DNA of 23,231 nt, taken from Butyrivibrio sp. Its GTDB lineage: Bacteria; Bacillota_A; Clostridia; Lachnospirales; Lachnospiraceae. A program made the translations under genes and the position numbers. The notes under the pieces are model-generated. The model was not told the DNA's origin, ran no database searches, and saw only the letters and a program-made list of their open reading frames with translations. The stretch lies in the NCBI GenBank assembly GCA_017996845.1, contig JAGOGF010000030.1:1-23231 (forward strand), given 5' to 3'. Shown here piece by piece: positions 15,236-23,144 of the stretch (position 1 is its first letter; each line of letters opens with the position of its first letter).

Positions 15236-16090
15236 TCATGATTTTAGAATACCATCCAGAAATTCCATGATCTGTGCGCTGATCTCATCCTGATAGATTG
15301 CCGGTGCAGCATGCCCTGCATCCTTCACTTTCAGCAGCTCCACACGAATATTTTTTGCGTCAAGTGCATCATAAAGGTACTCGCTGTGTTCAATTGAAAC
15401 CATCGGATCAGCCATCCCGTGCACAATAAAGAACGGCGGTGTTTTTTCATTGATATAGGAAGTCACATCTGTTTCTTTTGCTCTTTCCGGCACCAGCCAT
15501 GAACTGTATCCCAACAGCATCTGGTCAGGGAATGGTTTCCCTTCCGGATTACTCCTGCCTTCCTCTGCAAAATGTGATGGGCCATAAAAATCAACAACTG
15601 CCTGCACACTGCTTGACTCTGTCAGATTTTCTCCTACATCAAATTCCGTCCTGTCTGCTGTTACACCTGCCATAGATGCAAGATAACCACCCGCTGATTC
15701 ACCCATAACAGCAATTCGTTCTGCATCAATTCCATACTCATCCGCATGTGCCCGCAGATATCGGATCGCACTTTTGACATCCTGCAGCTGCGCCGGATAA
15801 CAGGCACTGTTTGACAGACGATATTCAATACTTGCTACAATATAGCCATGCTTGACATATTCCATCAGATAAGGTGTATGCGCATTCCGGTCCATGGTGA
15901 TCCATGCCCCGCCGCAGATCCATAATACCAACGGACGTTTCCGTGCACCGGGCTCAAATGGTCTGATAATGTTCATTTTGAGATCATGGTAATTATAAAA
16001 CGGAAACCAGTATGGTACCTGCGCAAAGGTTATCCCACTGATCATACAATACGTTTCATTTTTCAGTTCTACACATATTTCCTTTTTCAC
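15236..16090 (-). CDS. Alpha/beta hydrolase esterase (BD-FAE/acetylesterase-like)
   Basis: Predicted carbohydrate-type esterase of 284 residues with no signal peptide. The triad is visible: Ser132 in GESAGGYLAS, Asp228 in VHGMADPMV, His260 in DAGHAAPA. The oxyanion motif is WICGGAW (57-63), with Cys in place of the His of the usual HGGxW. It belongs to the COG0657/BD-FAE group, whose known members remove acetyl or feruloyl groups from xylan-type sugars; here the substrate is inferred only. The start GTG 16090 follows GGGAGG at 6-base spacing. It is divergent from the histidine kinase gene. No clear terminator separates it from the lipoprotein gene 285 bases downstream, so it may be the first gene of the operon or a separate unit. 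Confidence 0.88.
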   Translation of the reverse strand: MKKEICVELKNETYCMISGITFAQVPYWFPFYNYHDLKMNIIRPFEPGARKRPLVLWICGGAWITMDRNAHTPYLMEYVKHGYIVASIEYRLSNSACYPAQLQDVKSAIRYLRAHADEYGIDAERIAVMGESAGGYLASMAGVTADRTEFDVGENLTESSSVQAVVDFYGPSHFAEEGRSNPEGKPFPDQMLLGYSSWLVPERAKETDVTSYINEKTPPFFIVHGMADPMVSIEHSEYLYDALDAKNIRVELLKVKDAGHAAPAIYQDEISAQIMEFLDGILKS

Positions 16091-16150
16091 CTGCAGCCTC
16101 CCGATATTGATTGATTTTTTCTCAGTGTAACATTGTCCGTCTTATCCTAC

Positions 16151-16179
16151 TTTCACTTCACTGCTGTCTTTTTTCACTT
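16151..16179. promoter_or_regulatory. Candidate AraC-type regulator site (direct repeat, 21-bp period)
   Basis: TTTCACTT occurs at 16151-16158 and again at 16172-16179, exactly 21 bases apart, two helical turns. AraC-family DNA-binding domains contact two half-sites on one face of the helix in direct orientation, which fits. It lies between the divergent esterase and kinase genes, about 36 bases before the kinase -10 box. Binding by the response regulator encoded at 18006-19268 is inference. Confidence 0.45.
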
Positions 16180-16211
16180 TTATGCTTTTCAGGCTCAAAT
16201 ATAACTTTTCA

Positions 16212-16220
16212 TGCTATAAT
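16212..16220 (+). promoter_or_regulatory. Extended -10 promoter of the kinase-regulator operon
   Basis: TG at 16212-16213, one base, then perfect TATAAT at 16215-16220: an extended -10 box. No good -35 box is seen, which is typical of an activator-dependent promoter. Transcription would begin near 16227, about 40 bases before the kinase ATG, and downstream of the earlier in-frame ATG at 16182. Confidence 0.6.
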
Positions 16221-16268
16221 GCAGTTGTCATATTGATGCTGTTGTTTCTGACCGGTGTGAAAAAGACT

Positions 16269-17969
16269 ATGAAAAAATTTTTTAATCAGATTCATTTTAC
16301 AATCAAAAAATATTTTGTTCTCTACATCGGTTTTCTTTTTGCATGCATGCTGCTCATGGTGATTTTTACCAGTCTGTATGCTGTTCATATCATCCGAAAG
16401 GAAGCATACCATTCCATCGATATCGGTATGCGCACACAGGTTGCACAGCTGAACACCAACCTGCACAGGACAGAAATTTATTTATCCGGTTTCGTATACA
16501 ATGACGCGGATGTTGCAGGTCTTGGTACCGCAAACTGGAACAGTCTGGAATGGATGAAATCCATTTATCACCTGCAGGAAACATTTTCATCTGCATTAAA
16601 ACTGCAGCTGGCAGACAACTTTTTTTACTATTCTCCGGATGCTGATCTGTTTGTCACCAGTTCCAATCCCGTTTCGGCCAATCTCAGAAAAAGAATCCGG
16701 ACAGCTTCGGATTCCGGTTTATATTTCAATAAACGCAACGCCGGAAAATGGAATGTGATCTACTCTGATAACAAGTATTATCTGATTCGTGTACTAAAGC
16801 TGCGAAACGGATACATCGGCGCCTATCTCAGTATTAATTCTGCCATACGTACTTTTAGCCTGGACAGTGAGGATCTGTACATTGACTTTGCGCTTTCTAA
16901 CGGAACTCTTTTGCGCACCTCACCAATCACACCTAAAATAGAAGATTACAAAAAAATTTCAGAATCAGAAAATGATGTAATAAAAATAAACGGACAACCC
17001 GATCTTTTCATGAGTTATCCGATAACCAAATCTTCATCTGTTAAACTGATCGCACTTGTTCCGGATCGTTCCGTCAGTTCATCCATCACCATTTTTGAAA
17101 CGGTTGCTGTAATCATGATTTTACTGAGTATGATACTTTTGTTCCTGTCTTTCTGGTTTGGAGACCGGATCATTTTAAGACCGATCAGTTCCATGTCTGC
17201 GACCATTAAAAAAATACGAGGTGGTCAGCCGGATGCCCGCATTCGCCCCGCCTTTCGCTGCGATGAATTTATTGATATGAGCAATGCCTTCAACGAAATG
17301 ATGGATGAAATAAGAAATCTTCAGATTTCGGTATATGAAGAACAACTGCATAAGAAGCAGATCGAAATCGAATTTCTAAAGCTCCAGCTCACCCCACACT
17401 TTCTTGTTAATTGTCTGAATACCGTATATGAACTGACTGAGGCAGGGCACCCTGATCTCTCTATGCAAATGACCCGCGATCTGACAAAGCACCTTCGTTA
17501 TCTGCTCAGCTGCGGAACAACAGTTTCATTTAAAGAGGAAGCTGCATTAACCGCCAATTATGTCGAACTGTCTTCCATCCGTTATCCCGGAAGTATCCGA
17601 CTGACCACCGATTATGATGCAGCAGGAAATTCCATCCGTGTCATCCCTCTTTTGCTGCTCAGTTTCGTTGAAAATATTATTAAACATGAGATTGAAATCG
17701 GAAAAGTAACTGATATATACATCTCTGCCAAAGTGAATGCTGACCATACCTTTTACATTGATATCTATGATACAGGATTGGGGTATTCTGATGAAATGCT
17801 CGGAAAACTCCAGAATATGGAACGTTACACACAGGAAAATTATGAACACATCGGTATCGGCAACGTTTATTCCAGAGCACGCCTTATTCTGGGTGAACAG
17901 TGCACCTTTTGCTTTAGCAACAGGAAAGATGCAGGTGCTGAGGTTGAAATCACAATACCTGTCTCATGA
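16269..17969 (+). CDS. Sensor histidine kinase, YesM-like
   Basis: Membrane kinase of 566 residues. Membrane helices lie near 13-40 and 275-297, with an external sensor domain of about 235 residues between them. A HAMP linker follows (about 300-355), then the kinase part: His377 in QLTPHFLVNCLNT (phospho-acceptor of the YesM type), the N box FVENIIKHE with Asn469, G1 box DTGLGYSDEM (501-510), and G2 HIGIGNVYSRARLILG. The frame opens at ATG 16182, but the promoter -10 lies at 16215-16220, so that ATG is outside the transcript. ATG 16269 is the best start, though its ribosome site is weak (GTG 16257 is an alternative). It is followed 36 bases on by the response regulator. It likely senses an external sugar or the loaded binding protein. 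Confidence 0.92.
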   Translation: MKKFFNQIHFTIKKYFVLYIGFLFACMLLMVIFTSLYAVHIIRKEAYHSIDIGMRTQVAQLNTNLHRTEIYLSGFVYNDADVAGLGTANWNSLEWMKSIYHLQETFSSALKLQLADNFFYYSPDADLFVTSSNPVSANLRKRIRTASDSGLYFNKRNAGKWNVIYSDNKYYLIRVLKLRNGYIGAYLSINSAIRTFSLDSEDLYIDFALSNGTLLRTSPITPKIEDYKKISESENDVIKINGQPDLFMSYPITKSSSVKLIALVPDRSVSSSITIFETVAVIMILLSMILLFLSFWFGDRIILRPISSMSATIKKIRGGQPDARIRPAFRCDEFIDMSNAFNEMMDEIRNLQISVYEEQLHKKQIEIEFLKLQLTPHFLVNCLNTVYELTEAGHPDLSMQMTRDLTKHLRYLLSCGTTVSFKEEAALTANYVELSSIRYPGSIRLTTDYDAAGNSIRVIPLLLLSFVENIIKHEIEIGKVTDIYISAKVNADHTFYIDIYDTGLGYSDEMLGKLQNMERYTQENYEHIGIGNVYSRARLILGEQCTFCFSNRKDAGAEVEITIPVS

Positions 17970-18005
17970 GAAGCCATATCACAAAAGCACAGAAATGAGG
18001 ATCGC

Positions 18006-19268
18006 ATGACACTCTTAATCGTCGATGATGAATATTATTGTGTTGAAAATCTGAAAAACAAACTGGACTGGTCTGATTTTGGCTTTTCCAATGTTCTTTG
18101 TGCCTATTCCATGATGCAGGCACAGGATCTTTTTGAAAAAAACAGAATTGATGTGATTATATGTGATGTGGAAATGCCCCACGGAAGCGGTCTCGAACTG
18201 CTTCGGTGGGTACGCGGACAAAACTTCGACGCAGAATGCATCTTTCTGACCTGCTACGCCCGCTTTGATTACGCTTCTGCTGCCCTCAAACTTGGCAGCT
18301 CCGATTATCTGCTCAAACCGGTTGAAACGGATGCACTGATTCAGTCTCTTTCTCATGTCCTGATACATCTCCAGCAAAAAAAAGCAGAACAGGTAAACGA
18401 ACTGCATGCCAGATACTGGCAAAAAAGTGAATCCCTTCGTGCTGCGCAGTTCTGGCTCAATGTCATACACGGAAATATCCTTTCCGAGCATGATGATCTG
18501 GCTGCCGCTGCACATGATATGCATCTTCCGGATAATCCGATAAATGAACATTATCTTTCTGTTTTGCTCTCCTGCAAACAGGACAACCGGTTACCCTTGT
18601 GGAAGCCAGAGCTTTACGAATATGCGTTTAAAAATATTCTTGATGAAGTTCTGATGTGCTGTGACAAATCCCCTGTAATTATTACCGTCAGTCACAATGA
18701 ATACTTCGTTCTGATTCCTTGTCCGGAAAATGAAAAAGCCAATGCACATCATAATGTTCTGAAGGCCTATAAGGCGTGCTGTCATATTCTGCCCGGACAG
18801 TTTCGCTTCTATATTGACGCACAGTGCTGTGACGCAGAGTCTGTTGCCGGAAGATACCGGCTCCTTTCCGATTATATGCAGGAAGATATCGGTGCAAAGA
18901 GCTCCATTCATGAACTGAATGCATCTGACCTGCATCATTCTGAAAATGCGGAACCTGTTATTGCCGCAGTAAAAGAATATATCAAATCCCATTTGCAGGA
19001 AGATCTCAGCCGCAATGATATTGCACAGGCTGTTTTTCTGAGCCCGGACTATCTTTCCCACATTTTTCATGAAAAAACCGGAAAATCGCTTACCGGTTAT
19101 ATTACTGATAAACGGATCCAGAAAGCAGAAAAACTGCTGACAAAAAGCAACATGAGTATTCGGGACATTGCCATTGCCTGCGGATTTCAGAATATCTCCT
19201 ATTTTTCAAGACAGTTTAAATCCTGTACAGGAAAAACGCCCCAGGAATACAGCAAAACAGGCGTGTGA
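18006..19268 (+). CDS. Response regulator with AraC-type DNA-binding domain, YesN-like
   Basis: Cytoplasmic regulator of 420 residues. The receiver domain (1-120) has Asp7/Asp8 (VDDE), phospho-acceptor Asp54 in IICDVEMP, Thr82 and Lys104 (LLKPVE). A linker of about 190 residues follows. The C-terminal AraC-type double helix-turn-helix (about 319-420) includes DIAQAVFLSPDYLSHIFHEK, and the second motif is IRDIAIACGFQNISYFSRQFK. The ATG follows TGAGGAT. It forms one operon with the kinase gene. The likely targets are the divergent carbohydrate genes and its own promoter. The TGA stop lies at the loop of the terminator hairpin. Confidence 0.94.
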   Translation: MTLLIVDDEYYCVENLKNKLDWSDFGFSNVLCAYSMMQAQDLFEKNRIDVIICDVEMPHGSGLELLRWVRGQNFDAECIFLTCYARFDYASAALKLGSSDYLLKPVETDALIQSLSHVLIHLQQKKAEQVNELHARYWQKSESLRAAQFWLNVIHGNILSEHDDLAAAAHDMHLPDNPINEHYLSVLLSCKQDNRLPLWKPELYEYAFKNILDEVLMCCDKSPVIITVSHNEYFVLIPCPENEKANAHHNVLKAYKACCHILPGQFRFYIDAQCCDAESVAGRYRLLSDYMQEDIGAKSSIHELNASDLHHSENAEPVIAAVKEYIKSHLQEDLSRNDIAQAVFLSPDYLSHIFHEKTGKSLTGYITDKRIQKAEKLLTKSNMSIRDIAIACGFQNISYFSRQFKSCTGKTPQEYSKTGV

Positions 19269-19291
19269 GAACACGCCTGTTTTGCTGTATT
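19246..19291. terminator. Long bidirectional terminator hairpin overlapping the response regulator stop codon
   Basis: A perfect 21-bp inverted repeat: arms 19246-19266 and 19271-19291 around a GAGA tetraloop (19267-19270). The core is ACAGGCGTGT/ACACGCCTGT flanked by A and T tracts. The TGA stop (19266-19268) runs from the last arm base into the loop, so the last six codons of the regulator encode half the stem. It is symmetrical and lies between convergent genes, so it probably ends transcripts from both sides. The T-run on each strand is only four bases. Confidence 0.75.
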
Positions 19292-19303
19292 TCGCTATAT
19301 TTA

Positions 19304-19924
19304 TTATCTGATAAAATTTGTTCCAACCTTCTGCTCATATTGCGGCACGCTGATCCCTGCATTTTTACCTGCCTCAATACATTTGAGCAGCCATGCCATA
19401 TTCATTCCCAGTGTACGCATCGTCTGCATACCCTCCAGATCCTGCCTGACTTCATCCGGAGAATTGCCATGTACCTGATTCCAGTACTGCGAAGTCGCGA
19501 TCGGCATATTACAAATGGAGAAATATTTATTGAGCTGATCAAATGCCGCTGTTGCACCCCCTCTTCTGCAGGATACCACTGCCGCACCCGGTTTGCCGGC
19601 CATATGCCCGCTGGAACAATAAAATAATCTGTCCAGAAAAGACGTAATCTGACCGGATGCCGCTGCATAATATACCGGAGAACCAACCACCAGCCCGTCC
19701 ATCTCATTCATTCTTGCCGCAATCTCATTCACACTGTCATCAAAAATACACTTTCCGCTCTCTCTGCATTTACCACAGGCAATGCAGCCTGATACTGGTT
19801 TCTTCCCAATCCAGAAAATTTCCGTACCGACACCATTTTGCTCCAGTGTGCGCGCCACTTCTAACAGCGCCGTATAGGTACAGCCTTTTTCATTCGGACT
19901 TCCATTGATCAATAATACTTCCAT
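19304..19924 (-). CDS. Flavodoxin-family NAD(P)H oxidoreductase with four-Cys motif
   Basis: Flavoprotein of 206 residues of the NADPH-dependent FMN reductase/iron-sulfur flavoprotein type. The FMN phosphate loop is at the N-terminus (LLINGSPNEKGCTYTALL), followed by Cys47, Cys50, Cys53 and Cys59 (GCIACGKCRESGKC), then VVGSPVYYAAASGQI, the second flavin loop. The cysteine cluster may bind a [4Fe-4S] centre, as in Isf-type proteins, or may be redox active. It is the last gene of the Nudix-MATE-flavoprotein operon, 3 bases after the MATE stop, with GGAG about 8-10 bases before its ATG. No signal peptide is visible, so it is cytoplasmic. Substrate unknown. Confidence 0.88.
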   Translation of the reverse strand: MEVLLINGSPNEKGCTYTALLEVARTLEQNGVGTEIFWIGKKPVSGCIACGKCRESGKCIFDDSVNEIAARMNEMDGLVVGSPVYYAAASGQITSFLDRLFYCSSGHMAGKPGAAVVSCRRGGATAAFDQLNKYFSICNMPIATSQYWNQVHGNSPDEVRQDLEGMQTMRTLGMNMAWLLKCIEAGKNAGISVPQYEQKVGTNFIR

Positions 19925-19927
19925 CCT

Positions 19928-21304
19928 TCATTCTCCTTTCATAATCTGCTCATCCGGAATTCTGAAAATACCCTGTTTGTTCAAATAGAACAGATAACAG
20001 AAACAGATAATGATCTGCAATAAGGTAGAACACGGCGTTGCAAGACCGATCCGAAAAAGTGAAACCGGAACGATCCTGCTCATCATAAAGGACACCGGAA
20101 CACGAACTGCAAATGCACCCAAAATTCCCTGTATCATAACAAATCTGGTCTTGCCGATTCCATTAAAGAATCCGATAAAACAGAATAAAAATGCCGTAAA
20201 CAGACAATCAATGGCATACGCCTTCAGATAATCCGCGGATGCTGCGATAACCTGAGCGTCCTTTGAAAAGACTTCACTCAGCTCACTTCCATGGAAGAAT
20301 GCCAGATATCCTAAAATAATTCCGCATACCAGTGATGTTGCAATTCCCTCAAAAAGTGCCCTGATGGCGCGGTGCAGTTTGCCTGCACCATAATTCTGTG
20401 CAACAAAAGCGGACATGGACTGCATGAATGCAGACGGTACCAGCATGATAAATCCGCATAACCGTTCCGCTACTCCGACTCCGGCAGATGCCACTACCCC
20501 GATTCCGTTGACAATGGACATGATAATCAGAAAGCTGATGCTGACCAGCAGATCCTGCAGTGCAATGGGAAGTCCCAGAGAAATGATCTTTCCGGTAATA
20601 CGTTTATCCAATCGTATCATTTTGAAATGAAAGGCAAATGGCAATCCCATTTTGCGAATGATAAAAAAAGACAACACAACGCTGAATGCCTGAGAAATTA
20701 CTGTGGCATAGGCGGCGCCTGCCGCTCCCATATGAAATACCGCAACAAACAAAAGATCCCCGAATACATTAAATACCGCTGCAATGGCAACCGCCACAAG
20801 CGGAACTTTGGAATTCCCCATTCCTCTGAAAATACTGCCCAGAACATTATAGGCGACAATGAAAATTGCACCGCCGCAGCATATCCGGATATAGGAAACG
20901 GTCTGTGAAAAAGCTTCCTGCGGCGCATTCATTGCATGCGCTATACTTCCTGCCAGAAACTGCATAATAATGGCAACTGACAATCCGATCACTGCAAACA
21001 TCGCTATACTGACCCCGACGATCTCGCCTGCCTTATCTTTTTTGCCTTCTCCGATCATCTGTCCGAGGAGAATCGTCGTCCCCATTGCAATATCTGTAAT
21101 GACAAACGTGATCGTCTGCACGATCTGCGATGCGGTTGCAACTGCAGAAACATTTGCCCTATCCGAAAACTGTCCGACTACCAGCAGATCCACTGCTCCA
21201 TATAAGGATTGCAGTAATACTGCAAACAATACCGGAAGTGCGAACCGGACAAGCGGTCCATATATCTTTCCTTCCGTGAAATTGGAACTTTCTGCTGCCT
21301 TCAC
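19928..21304 (-). CDS. MATE family efflux transporter
   Basis: Membrane antiporter of 458 residues from the chosen start, about 12 helices in two related halves (FALPVLFAVLLQSLYGAVDL and later LGLPIALQDLLVSISFLI). MATE pumps export cationic drugs or metabolites in exchange for Na+ or H+. The frame opens at ATG 21337, but GTG 21304 overlaps the Nudix stop as GTGA, follows a GAGGAAGGA ribosome site, and gives MKAAESSNFTEGKIYGPLVR, which begins as the family usually does, so I use it. Its stop is 3 bases before the flavoprotein start. Substrate not predictable. Confidence 0.92.
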   Translation of the reverse strand: MKAAESSNFTEGKIYGPLVRFALPVLFAVLLQSLYGAVDLLVVGQFSDRANVSAVATASQIVQTITFVITDIAMGTTILLGQMIGEGKKDKAGEIVGVSIAMFAVIGLSVAIIMQFLAGSIAHAMNAPQEAFSQTVSYIRICCGGAIFIVAYNVLGSIFRGMGNSKVPLVAVAIAAVFNVFGDLLFVAVFHMGAAGAAYATVISQAFSVVLSFFIIRKMGLPFAFHFKMIRLDKRITGKIISLGLPIALQDLLVSISFLIIMSIVNGIGVVASAGVGVAERLCGFIMLVPSAFMQSMSAFVAQNYGAGKLHRAIRALFEGIATSLVCGIILGYLAFFHGSELSEVFSKDAQVIAASADYLKAYAIDCLFTAFLFCFIGFFNGIGKTRFVMIQGILGAFAVRVPVSFMMSRIVPVSLFRIGLATPCSTLLQIIICFCYLFYLNKQGIFRIPDEQIMKGE

Positions 21305-21840
21305 TGTTCTTCCTTCCTCTTCTCCCGTGTATGACATCCTCTCTGATGTCTTGATTCAAAAATCAGATCCACAAGACTTGGGTAATACGGTATGAATGTC
21401 CCTGCCTCGATCATTGCCAGGATTTCTTCTCTGGAAGCCCATTTTACTGCCTGCACTTCTTCCTGCTGCAGCTTTATCCCGTCAATCTGTACCTCTTCTT
21501 CCAGAAAATAGAAATCATCAAAGCCTCTTTCAAAATTGAAGGTGAAATATGCTCTTTTCTCCGAAAAATCCCTGTCCAGTCCCAGTTCTTCCAATAATTC
21601 TCTTTTTGCTGCTGTTCTGCTGTCCTCTCCCTGCACTGCACTGCCGCCGAGTGTAAAATCCCACAGATTCGGCCAGCCCTGTTTAAAGGGCTGTCTTTGC
21701 TGAATCAGCATTTCGCCGGCCGCATTAAAGAGACAGACATGAACAACTATGTGATAATCCCCCGGTTCCAAATAGGGACCCCGAGCCACCGTTCTTCCTG
21801 TCCTGTTTCTGTCAATGTCATAGATATCCCAGTATTCCAT
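21301..21840 (-). CDS. Nudix hydrolase
   Basis: Cytoplasmic hydrolase of 179 residues that cleaves X-linked nucleoside-diphosphate-type bonds. A complete Nudix box is present at 66-88: GSAVQGE, seven residues, then RELLEELGL, matching G-x5-E-x7-R-E-U-x-E-E-x-G-U. The sequence around it (MEYWDIYDIDRNRTGRTV, then GDYHIVVHVCLFNAAGEMLI) resembles the YfcD/isopentenyl-diphosphate-isomerase-like subgroup. The ATG follows AGGAGA at 6-base spacing. It is the first gene of the operon and overlaps the next start by 4 bases (GTGA). The basic tail (RHQRGCHTREKRKEEQ) goes beyond the usual fold. Substrate unknown. Confidence 0.92.
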   Translation of the reverse strand: MEYWDIYDIDRNRTGRTVARGPYLEPGDYHIVVHVCLFNAAGEMLIQQRQPFKQGWPNLWDFTLGGSAVQGEDSRTAAKRELLEELGLDRDFSEKRAYFTFNFERGFDDFYFLEEEVQIDGIKLQQEEVQAVKWASREEILAMIEAGTFIPYYPSLVDLIFESRHQRGCHTREKRKEEQ

Positions 21841-21885
21841 ACAATCTCCTATATTACCGTTTTTAAGCTGTTACGTTTCTATACT

Positions 21886-21913
21886 ATCATATTTTCGGAT
21901 GAAAGAAATCCAA
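21886..21913 (-). promoter_or_regulatory. Possible promoter of the Nudix-MATE-flavoprotein operon
   Basis: On the - strand: TTGGAT (21913-21908), 16-base spacer, TATGAT (21891-21886). The -10 has one mismatch to consensus and the -35 three. The distance to the Nudix ATG is about 45 bases. Weak to moderate candidate. Confidence 0.4.
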
Positions 21914-21949
21914 TATCAAAATATTTGAAGCAAATGAAAAAACAGATTT

Positions 21950-21978
21950 TTGCTTTCCTGTCCAAAAAAGTTTATGAT
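21950..21978 (+). promoter_or_regulatory. Promoter of the EamA transporter gene
   Basis: TTGCTT (21950-21955), 17-base spacer, TATGAT (21973-21978). Transcription would start near 21985, about 43 bases before the ATG at 22028. This supports the later start over the in-frame ATG 21950, which would lie in the -35 box. Confidence 0.55.
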
Positions 21979-22027
21979 TAACTGCATGTGTCTTTTGTGC
22001 GCAAATTTATCATTAAGAGGTATCACC

Positions 22028-22996
22028 ATGCATAACAAAATCAGCCTTCTGAAATCGGTTCCCGGTATGATCCTGACCGCTATTTTCTGTAACTTCCTCT
22101 GGGGGAGTGCCTTCCCTTGTATCAAGATCGGCTACCGGTTGTTTCAGGTCAGTGCCAATGATTCCTCCTCACAGATTCTGTTTGCAGGAACCAGATTTAC
22201 ACTTGCAGGAATTCTGGTTATCCTCATCGGCTCTCTTTTATCCGGAAAAAAACTTTTGCCCACCAAAAATAATTTCCCAAAAATTCTGATACTCGCGCTG
22301 TTTCAGACGATATTGCAATACCTCTTTTTCTATATCGGGCTTGCACATACCAGTGGTGTTAAGGCGTCCATTATAGAAGCAACCAGTGTATTCATGGCTA
22401 TTCTGATATCTTCCTTCTTCTTTCGCATGGAGCGTTTTACCCATAAGAAAATTCTGGGATGCCTGCTGGGTTTTGCAGGTGTTGTTCTGGTAAACCTTGG
22501 CGGACACGCTGTAAGTATGGGTTTTCAGTGGAACGGAGAAGGTTTTATACTTCTTTCCACCATTTCCTGTGCCTGTTCAACTGTCCTGATCAAGTTCTTT
22601 TCACGTACCGAGAATCCGGTACTGCTCTCCGGCTGGCAATTCTTTACCGGTGGTCTGGTCATGGCTTTATACGGGTTTCTGACAGGCGGCCATCTCAAGG
22701 TAACCTCCGGTGCAGCATGGCTCTTACTCCTGTATCTGGCACTTATTTCCTCAATTGCCTACTCCCTCTGGGGTATTCTTCTCAAATATCATCCGGTTTC
22801 AAAAGTATCCGTATATGGTTTTTCCAATCCCCTTTTCGGCGTACTGCTATCTGCTGCTTTCCTGCATGAAAATGCACTTGGCTGGCAGATTTTTGCAGCG
22901 CTTCCGCTTGTATGTATCGGAATCTGGTGCGTCAATTCCGCAGGAGCAGGTAATGCCACAGAAAAAGCGAAATCGGAAACTTCCGGGGCAAAATAA
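22028..22996 (+). CDS. EamA/DMT family transporter
   Basis: Membrane transporter of 322 residues with about ten helices as two EamA repeats: first half FCNFLWGSAFPCIKIG to FAGVVLVNLGG, second half LLSTISCACSTVLIKFFSR to FAALPLVCIGIW. The family exports or imports metabolites and amino acids; the substrate is unknown. The frame opens at 21950, but a promoter overlaps that codon and AGAGGT lies 7 bases before ATG 22028 (MHNKISLLKSVP), so I start there. The C-terminus is Ala/Lys-rich (GAGNATEKAKSE). It is monocistronic, divergent from the Nudix operon; no own-strand terminator with a T-run is seen. Confidence 0.9.
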   Translation: MHNKISLLKSVPGMILTAIFCNFLWGSAFPCIKIGYRLFQVSANDSSSQILFAGTRFTLAGILVILIGSLLSGKKLLPTKNNFPKILILALFQTILQYLFFYIGLAHTSGVKASIIEATSVFMAILISSFFFRMERFTHKKILGCLLGFAGVVLVNLGGHAVSMGFQWNGEGFILLSTISCACSTVLIKFFSRTENPVLLSGWQFFTGGLVMALYGFLTGGHLKVTSGAAWLLLLYLALISSIAYSLWGILLKYHPVSKVSVYGFSNPLFGVLLSAAFLHENALGWQIFAALPLVCIGIWCVNSAGAGNATEKAKSETSGAK

Positions 22997-23047
22997 ATTC
23001 TCCCGCCATACCGCCTGCATAAAAGCATTGGAAAGAAATGTCAGAAC

Positions 23048-23096
23048 AAAAAATAACCCCGATCAGTCAGCTTACAAACCGACTGATCGGGGTTAT
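23048..23096 (-). terminator. Terminator of the gene at the right edge
   Basis: ATAACCCCGATCAGTC (23096-23081 on the - strand) pairs perfectly with its complement at 23068-23053, 16 bp, with a 12-base loop, then TTTTTT (23053-23048). The T-run is on the - strand only, so it ends the transcript of the gene at 23145-23231. The hairpin may still protect the 3' end of the convergent EamA transcript. Confidence 0.85.
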
Positions 23097-23144
23097 CTGC
23101 ATTCCGATCTTCTCTTCCATATTCTATTTTCATTTTATGTATTT

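Noticed and set aside
16182..16268. 29-residue N-terminal extension of the histidine kinase
   Set aside because: The extended -10 box TATAAT lies inside it at 16215-16220, so the upstream ATG would not be transcribed.
21950..22027. 26-residue N-terminal extension of the EamA transporter
   Set aside because: It overlaps the predicted -35/-10 promoter and lacks a ribosome site, while ATG 22028 has one.
23053..23096. Terminator of the EamA gene on the + strand
   Set aside because: The stem is perfect but no T-run follows on the + strand; the T-run is on the - strand, so it belongs to the gene at the right edge.
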